A stretch of 64,000 bases of DNA from JBGTGG01 sp964398945 (GTDB lineage Bacteria; Bacteroidota; Bacteroidia; Cytophagales; Cyclobacteriaceae): positions 1 to 64,000 of the forward strand of contig CAYNOT010000011.1 in NCBI GenBank assembly GCA_964398945.1, read 5' to 3'. Shown here in pieces: positions 60,034-64,000 of the stretch. The stretch's first letter is position 1. The number at the start of each line of letters is the position of its first letter. Position numbers and translations under genes: made by a program. Below the pieces are notes generated by a model. The model searched no databases. It was not told where the DNA came from and saw only the letters and a program-made list of their open reading frames with translations.

Positions 60034-61224
60034 ATGAATATTAGCATGCTCGGTTCAGGCTTCATTGGTAGGTTTTATGCCGACTCTATCCAAGGCTATC
60101 GAAGTAAAGATAAAATTGTAAGCATCTATTCCCGTAAGGAAGGGAGCACGAAGAAATTTGCAGAAGACTACAACGTAGCACACACCACAACGGTAATGGA
60201 AGAATCCATTAGCCATCCGGATGTGGATACCGTTTGTATTGCGTTGCCAAATAATTTGCATGAAGAAGCAGTAGCCTTATGTTGCAAGCACAAAAAAGCA
60301 GTGATCTGTACGAAGCCATTAGGAAGAAATGCAGAAGAAGCAAAACGGATGTTGGAAGCAGTAGAGAAGGCCGGAATTTTTCATGGTTATCTTGAAGACC
60401 TGGTGTACACACCGAAATTTATCAAAGCAGAACAAAGCGTTCGTCAAGGATCATTGGGAAGAATACTCTGGGCAAAATCAAGGGAGACACATCCCGGTCC
60501 GCACAGCGATTGGTTTTGGGATATTGAACAAGCAGGTGGTGGTTGCATCCTTGACCTGGGTTGCCATTGTGTGGAAATTGCACGATCATACATTGGCAAA
60601 GACATCAAACCGATTGAAGTAATGTGTTGGGCAGACACACAGGTGAAACCCATTGATGCGGAAGACCATGCCATTGGTTTAGTGAAATATGAAAATGGTG
60701 CTATTGGACAATTTGAAGTAAGCTGGACATTTCGTGGTGGCCTCGACTTACGCGATGAGGTGATGGGCACAGAAGGAACCATCTGGATCAATAGTTTTCT
60801 GCGCACGGGTTTTGAAATGTTCACTTCCGGTAAAGGTGCAGACTATGTTGCCGAAAAAGCAGAAAGCAATTCCGGTTGGTTGTTCCCGGTTGGTGATGAA
60901 CTGAACGAACTTGGTTACAACCACATGTTCATGGATATGTTTAATGCTATCGAAAAGGGAGAACAGCCAAAAGAAACATTCTATGATGGCTATGTCGTCA
61001 ATGCAATTTTGGATGCGGCTTATCTGTCTGCAAAGTCAAAACAATGGGAGCCTGTAAAGCTGGATATCTGGAGAGGAAAAGAAGGTGTAACAAAAGATGA
61101 CCATTTGCAAGAATATGATGCAGACCATTATTTGATCAAAGAAGAGATGACACACTTCGGAACAAAAAAAGTAATTCTGAAAAACAAAACTACTGGATTG
61201 ATTTCAGAGAAAACAATTGAATAA
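60034..61224 (+). CDS. Gfo/Idh/MocA-family oxidoreductase
   Basis: 396 residues, with the nucleotide-binding loop GSGFIGRFYADSI near residues 7-19, then CTKPLGRNAEEAKRM (the EKP-like motif) near 90-104, and GGGCILDLGCHCVEIARS as the substrate-side HCHE-like motif near 169-186. These enzymes oxidise or reduce sugars, inositols or related compounds with NAD(P). It follows the permease gene after 29 bases, so the two are probably one operon. Confidence 0.9.
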   Translation: MNISMLGSGFIGRFYADSIQGYRSKDKIVSIYSRKEGSTKKFAEDYNVAHTTTVMEESISHPDVDTVCIALPNNLHEEAVALCCKHKKAVICTKPLGRNAEEAKRMLEAVEKAGIFHGYLEDLVYTPKFIKAEQSVRQGSLGRILWAKSRETHPGPHSDWFWDIEQAGGGCILDLGCHCVEIARSYIGKDIKPIEVMCWADTQVKPIDAEDHAIGLVKYENGAIGQFEVSWTFRGGLDLRDEVMGTEGTIWINSFLRTGFEMFTSGKGADYVAEKAESNSGWLFPVGDELNELGYNHMFMDMFNAIEKGEQPKETFYDGYVVNAILDAAYLSAKSKQWEPVKLDIWRGKEGVTKDDHLQEYDADHYLIKEEMTHFGTKKVILKNKTTGLISEKTIE

Positions 61225-61227
61225 TTT

Positions 61228-61370
61228 TTCACGCAAAGGACGCGAAGGTTATCGCAGAGTACGCAAAAGAAAAAACGTTAAATTGATTTTAGATTGTGAT
61301 TTCAGATTTGTGATTTGTACTTCTGAAGATCTTCGCGTGCTTGGCGTCTTCTTCGCGTCCTGTGCGTGAA
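61228..61370. repeat. long inverted repeat between convergent genes
   Basis: TTCACGCAAAGGACGCGAA (61228-61246) pairs with bases 61352-61370 over 19 positions with one mismatch, around a 105-nt spacer. Related words (TACGCAAAAG, TTCGCGTGC) occur inside. It resembles the dispersed cacgcaaag-type repeats of bacterial genomes, and could terminate transcription from either side. Confidence 0.75.
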
Positions 61371-61379
61371 TAATCTGCT

Positions 61380-62546
61380 TTAAAACAAATCGGCAAATTT
61401 TCTACTCAGCTCCTCCCGGGAATATTTTTGCTCGGCCAGTTTTCTTGAAGCGTTAGAATACTTTTCCAACATCGACTTGTCAGCAAGAAACGGTTCAATT
61501 TTTTTAGAAAACCCGCTAGCATCTTTAGGGTCAACATAAAACCCGCAAGCCTCATCTTCAATTTCCTTTTTGATCCATCCATCAAAATTCACAACGATCA
61601 ATTTGCCAGCAGCAAGGCCATCAAAATATTTGTTGGGCGATCCGGTTTCCAGGATTGGAAAATCCTGATAGGATATAAAGCACGCATCGGTTACATCCAG
61701 TATTTCCCTTACACCGTCCCGGTTTTTAAATCCTACAAAAGAAAGATTTCCAAGTTGTAGCTCCGTTGCCAAAATTTTTAATCTTTCTAACATAGCACCA
61801 TCGCCACAAAGCAAAAATTGAACAGGCAAATTCAGTTGTTGACTTGTATGCGCACAGTGAACAAAGTACTCCAACCCATTTGCCAATCCTAAAGAACCAA
61901 TATAAGAGACAACAAATTTTCCATCAAGATTTAATTGTTGAAGAAGTCCGGGGTTCTTTTCAGAAGGAAAATAAAAATCCGTATCCGCCATGTTGGGAAT
62001 GACAGAAACGGAAACACCGGGTTGTTTTTTTTCAATGGCTTCCTTGATCAGTCCTGAGAGTGCTACGATTTTTGCAGCCTTTCGGTACACCAATTTTTCA
62101 AACCAAAGGAGTAAATTTTTAAACAATGGGTTTTTAATGAACCCCAATTGGATTGGGGCATCCGGCCATAAGTCCCCAACTTCAAACAGGAACGGGATTT
62201 TATAAAATCGTTTTATCCAAAGCGCGGCCAGACCAATAGTGAGCGGTACGGAGATCGCATAAATTATGGTTGCTTTTCTGAAAAGCCTTGGGCGCTTTAC
62301 AATTCCAAATACAAAAACAAGGAATGACCAGCTACGGGCAGAGAAACCAAACCGGTTGTCGTACGGAACGGGCAAATAATAAACAGTAATCCCCTCCACT
62401 TCGCGGCAGCAAAAAGAACCCTTGTGTGCAGTAATAACCGTCACTTTTTTCCCGGCATCAAGCAACGCTTTCGCGAGGTAGTACGATCGGATCGCCCCTC
62501 CACTGGAGGGTGTATTAAAATGTTGATGAAGAATTACTACTTGCAC
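61380..62546 (-). CDS. glycosyltransferase family 4
   Basis: 388 residues of GT-B fold. HQHFNTPSSGGAIRSYYLAKALLDAGKKVTVIT marks the N-terminal domain of WbuB-like GT4 enzymes; YIGSLGLANGLEYFVHCA and GSPNKYFDGLAAGKLIVVN mark the nucleotide-sugar-binding C-terminal domain. It probably builds an exopolysaccharide or lipopolysaccharide. No other sugar genes are beside it, so it is an isolated transferase. No signal peptide; likely peripheral at the inner membrane. Confidence 0.9.
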   Translation of the reverse strand: MQVVILHQHFNTPSSGGAIRSYYLAKALLDAGKKVTVITAHKGSFCCREVEGITVYYLPVPYDNRFGFSARSWSFLVFVFGIVKRPRLFRKATIIYAISVPLTIGLAALWIKRFYKIPFLFEVGDLWPDAPIQLGFIKNPLFKNLLLWFEKLVYRKAAKIVALSGLIKEAIEKKQPGVSVSVIPNMADTDFYFPSEKNPGLLQQLNLDGKFVVSYIGSLGLANGLEYFVHCAHTSQQLNLPVQFLLCGDGAMLERLKILATELQLGNLSFVGFKNRDGVREILDVTDACFISYQDFPILETGSPNKYFDGLAAGKLIVVNFDGWIKKEIEDEACGFYVDPKDASGFSKKIEPFLADKSMLEKYSNASRKLAEQKYSREELSRKFADLF

Positions 62547-62654
62547 GATGCAAATAAAAGGAAACGAGTCGAATGTAACGGACTCGCCCGAAATGAATGT
62601 ATAACATTCTTAATCCCCACCAGATTGTGGAGATCATTTTCTTAATGGAGGATC

Positions 62655-62894
62655 CTAGTGCTTTTCTTTTACAGCACTTCGCGCATAACTCATGATGGCA
62701 AGTAGTGATTTCGAAGAGGGCTCAAGACGAACCTTGTCGATTTCTGATTTACCTTCACACAATTGAAGGTACTTCCTTTTTAAATCAGGATCATTGAGAA
62801 GGGCTGTCCGGATTTCCTCAGCCTCCTTCTCCGAAGTCTCGTGGTATAAATACCGCATTAAATCGTTCTGGGTAAAGGTCTTTGTCATAGGCAC
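62655..62894 (-). CDS. small protein overlapping the sigma-factor gene (anti-sigma-like?)
   Basis: 79 residues, or 77 from the ATG at 62888. The N-terminus FTQNDLMRYLYHETSEKEAEEIRTALLNDPDLKRKYLQL resembles the N-terminal sigma-binding part of anti-sigma factors. It has no Cys/His zinc site and no membrane helix. Its start lies 77 bases inside the sigma gene in another frame, so translation is coupled. A cytoplasmic regulator of that sigma factor is a fair guess. Confidence 0.65.
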   Translation of the reverse strand: MPMTKTFTQNDLMRYLYHETSEKEAEEIRTALLNDPDLKRKYLQLCEGKSEIDKVRLEPSSKSLLAIMSYARSAVKEKH

Positions 62895-63459
62895 TGTTTT
62901 TTATCATTTTCTTTCTCAAATTAATCAAGGCATACCGCATCCGACCCAAGGCCGTGTTGATGGATACACCAGTTCGGTCAGCTATTTCCTGAAAACTCAT
63001 ATCCAGGTAATGCCGCATTATCAAAACATGCTTTTGCTCCACGGGCAACTCCCGTATGAGGCTTCTGATTTTCACCTTGGCATCTTTCGCCAATTGCTTC
63101 GATTCGATCGAATTATCGGCAAAGTCAAGTGTATTGAAGATCTGGCTTCCGTCCTCCAGGATGATTTCCGGATGGCGTTTGTTTTTCCGGAAATGATCGA
63201 TTGCCAGGTTATGGGCAATCCGTCCAATCCAGGGTGCAAATTTGCCTTCTTCATTATACCGTCCATCTTGAATGGTGCGAATTGCTTTTATAAACGTTTC
63301 TTGCAACAAGTCTTCTGCGACATACCGATCCTTCACGATCAAATATATGGCTGTATAGATTTTCGACTTATGTCGACCAAGAAGCTCTTCAAAAGCCTTC
63401 TCGTCACCATTTTGATAAAGCGCAACCAATTGGCTGTCACTGCATCTGCTCTTCCTCAT
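62818..63459 (-). CDS. ECF-type RNA polymerase sigma factor
   Basis: 213 residues. Region 2 reads DRYVAEDLLQETFIKAIRTIQ and then FAPWIGRIAHNLAIDHFRK; region 4 reads LPVEQKHVLIMRHYLDMSFQEIADRTGVSINTALGRMRYAL. It has an unusually long tail beyond region 4 that overlaps the next gene by 77 bases. The sigma protein is expected to work with the small protein encoded by that overlap. Confidence 0.92.
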   Translation of the reverse strand: MRKSRCSDSQLVALYQNGDEKAFEELLGRHKSKIYTAIYLIVKDRYVAEDLLQETFIKAIRTIQDGRYNEEGKFAPWIGRIAHNLAIDHFRKNKRHPEIILEDGSQIFNTLDFADNSIESKQLAKDAKVKIRSLIRELPVEQKHVLIMRHYLDMSFQEIADRTGVSINTALGRMRYALINLRKKMIKNSAYDKDLYPERFNAVFIPRDFGEGG

Positions 63460-63643
63460 GTATCTCTCTTTTAGGTAACGTAGAGCTGTTTGTCGATAGT
63501 GTGTGGGCTAGTTTTTATTTGTTTGAGATCGAAAAGGTAAAAATTTTTGTGGTCTGCACAAAAATAATTTGAAAAAATGTTGCCTTCAATAATATTTCTT
63601 TGCCTAATTGTCCTCGAATTAAAAAGATTCTTTAAAAAATAGT

Positions 63644-63973
63644 ATGGCAAACAAAAACCGGGTTATTAAATCGCTTGAAACCGTTTCGGACGAACTAAAA
63701 GCCTTTATCAAACAACAGTATCCCAATGGATACGAAGACAGCATTACGAGAATTCAAAATGCGAAACGCGAGTCAATTTTTGTGTTTCCACTGGAAACAG
63801 AAGAGACGGCCTATCTGATTAAAGTCACGGCCACCAAAAACAGTGCAGGCGGGTATGACATTGAATCTGAAGAGAAAGACGAGTTTAATGATGACGATGA
63901 TTACAAAGGCGGTGATGGTGAGAGTGACGATGCCGACAGCGATCCAAGCTACGATCCTGATTTTGATAATTAA
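63644..63973 (+). CDS. small acidic hypothetical protein
   Basis: 109 residues. The first 80 form a mixed alpha/beta unit (SLETVSDELKAFIKQQYPNGYE at the start). The last 30 residues are nearly all Asp, Glu, Gly and Ser, a disordered acidic tail. No signal or membrane segment is seen. I do not recognise a named family; the layout is that of conserved small Bacteroidota proteins of unknown role. It is divergent from the sigma-factor gene. Confidence 0.7.
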   Translation: MANKNRVIKSLETVSDELKAFIKQQYPNGYEDSITRIQNAKRESIFVFPLETEETAYLIKVTATKNSAGGYDIESEEKDEFNDDDDYKGGDGESDDADSDPSYDPDFDN

Positions 63974-64000
63974 TCAGTAGATATTTCTTTACTTTTGAAC

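Noticed and set aside
62794..63474. Plus-strand open frame (226 codons)
   Set aside because: It is antisense to the ECF sigma factor, which has clear region 2 and 4 motifs.
1..64000. tRNA, rRNA or CRISPR array
   Set aside because: No tRNA-like cloverleaf with CCA-side motifs, no rRNA sequence and no regularly spaced repeats were seen on either strand. A covariance-model scan would be needed to be sure.

Overview
This window reads as a chromosomal piece of a Bacteroidota bacterium, most likely of the order Cytophagales. The evidence is the gene families (TonB-dependent receptors with SusC-type plugs, VPS10/BNR giants, DUF5117-type zinc proteases, M16 proteases, alpha-2-macroglobulin) and the -7 boxes of TAnnTTTG type a few bases before start codons. 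Many secreted proteins have N-terminal signal peptides ending in AQ. No rRNA, tRNA or CRISPR array was seen. One 100-N scaffold gap lies at 39587-39686.

Left part (1-6.5 kb) is accessory. It opens with strong imperfect inverted repeats that resemble integron attC sites, then two small orphan genes, a decayed group II intron, and an AAA_14/DUF4143 ATPase bracketed by about 60-bp structured direct repeats. A Na+/H+ antiporter and a second AAA_14/DUF4143 ATPase follow, the latter with an operator-like array upstream. From 6.5 to 8.2 kb come three small secreted proteins or lipoproteins, one with a Kunitz (BPTI)-like domain. From 8.4 to 11.6 kb lies an iorA-iorB-cytochrome c operon for a periplasmic molybdenum hydroxylase.

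From 11.7 to 17.2 kb: an NTF2-like protein, an AraC regulator, a membrane protein/ABC ATPase pair, an ECF sigma/anti-sigma/lipoprotein operon, and an antitoxin with a frameshifted ParE/RelE-like toxin. From 17.3 to 22.8 kb are two large secreted metalloproteases. From 22.9 to 26.1 kb is a small accessory patch with two PIN modules (one frameshifted), an HxlR regulator with a divergent secreted protein, and a stray 32-bp copy of the neighbouring M20 peptidase gene.

From 26.1 to 33.7 kb: M20 dipeptidase, MscS-type channel, SDR, Crp/Fnr regulator, an A+T-rich type II restriction-modification pair (C5 methyltransferase plus BglII/BstYI-like endonuclease), a radical SAM protein and a PLP-dependent deaminase. 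From 33.8 to 39.6 kb is a 1933-residue alpha-2-macroglobulin with an embedded carboxypeptidase-regulatory/SusC-plug segment. It is followed by a tandem 154-bp repeat and the assembly gap.

From 40.1 to 64 kb is mostly ordinary chromosome: an RsmB-like methyltransferase, a TonB receptor/PD40-amidohydrolase operon, deoxynucleoside kinase, DoxX, a hydroxypyruvate isomerase-like protein, a LolA-like protein, a VPS10/BNR protein, LipB, an exonuclease-RNase R-polyprenyl synthase operon, a nucleoside-type permease with a Gfo/Idh oxidoreductase, a glycosyltransferase, an ECF sigma with a small overlapping gene, and a small acidic protein. All family calls come from reading motifs; no database search was run.
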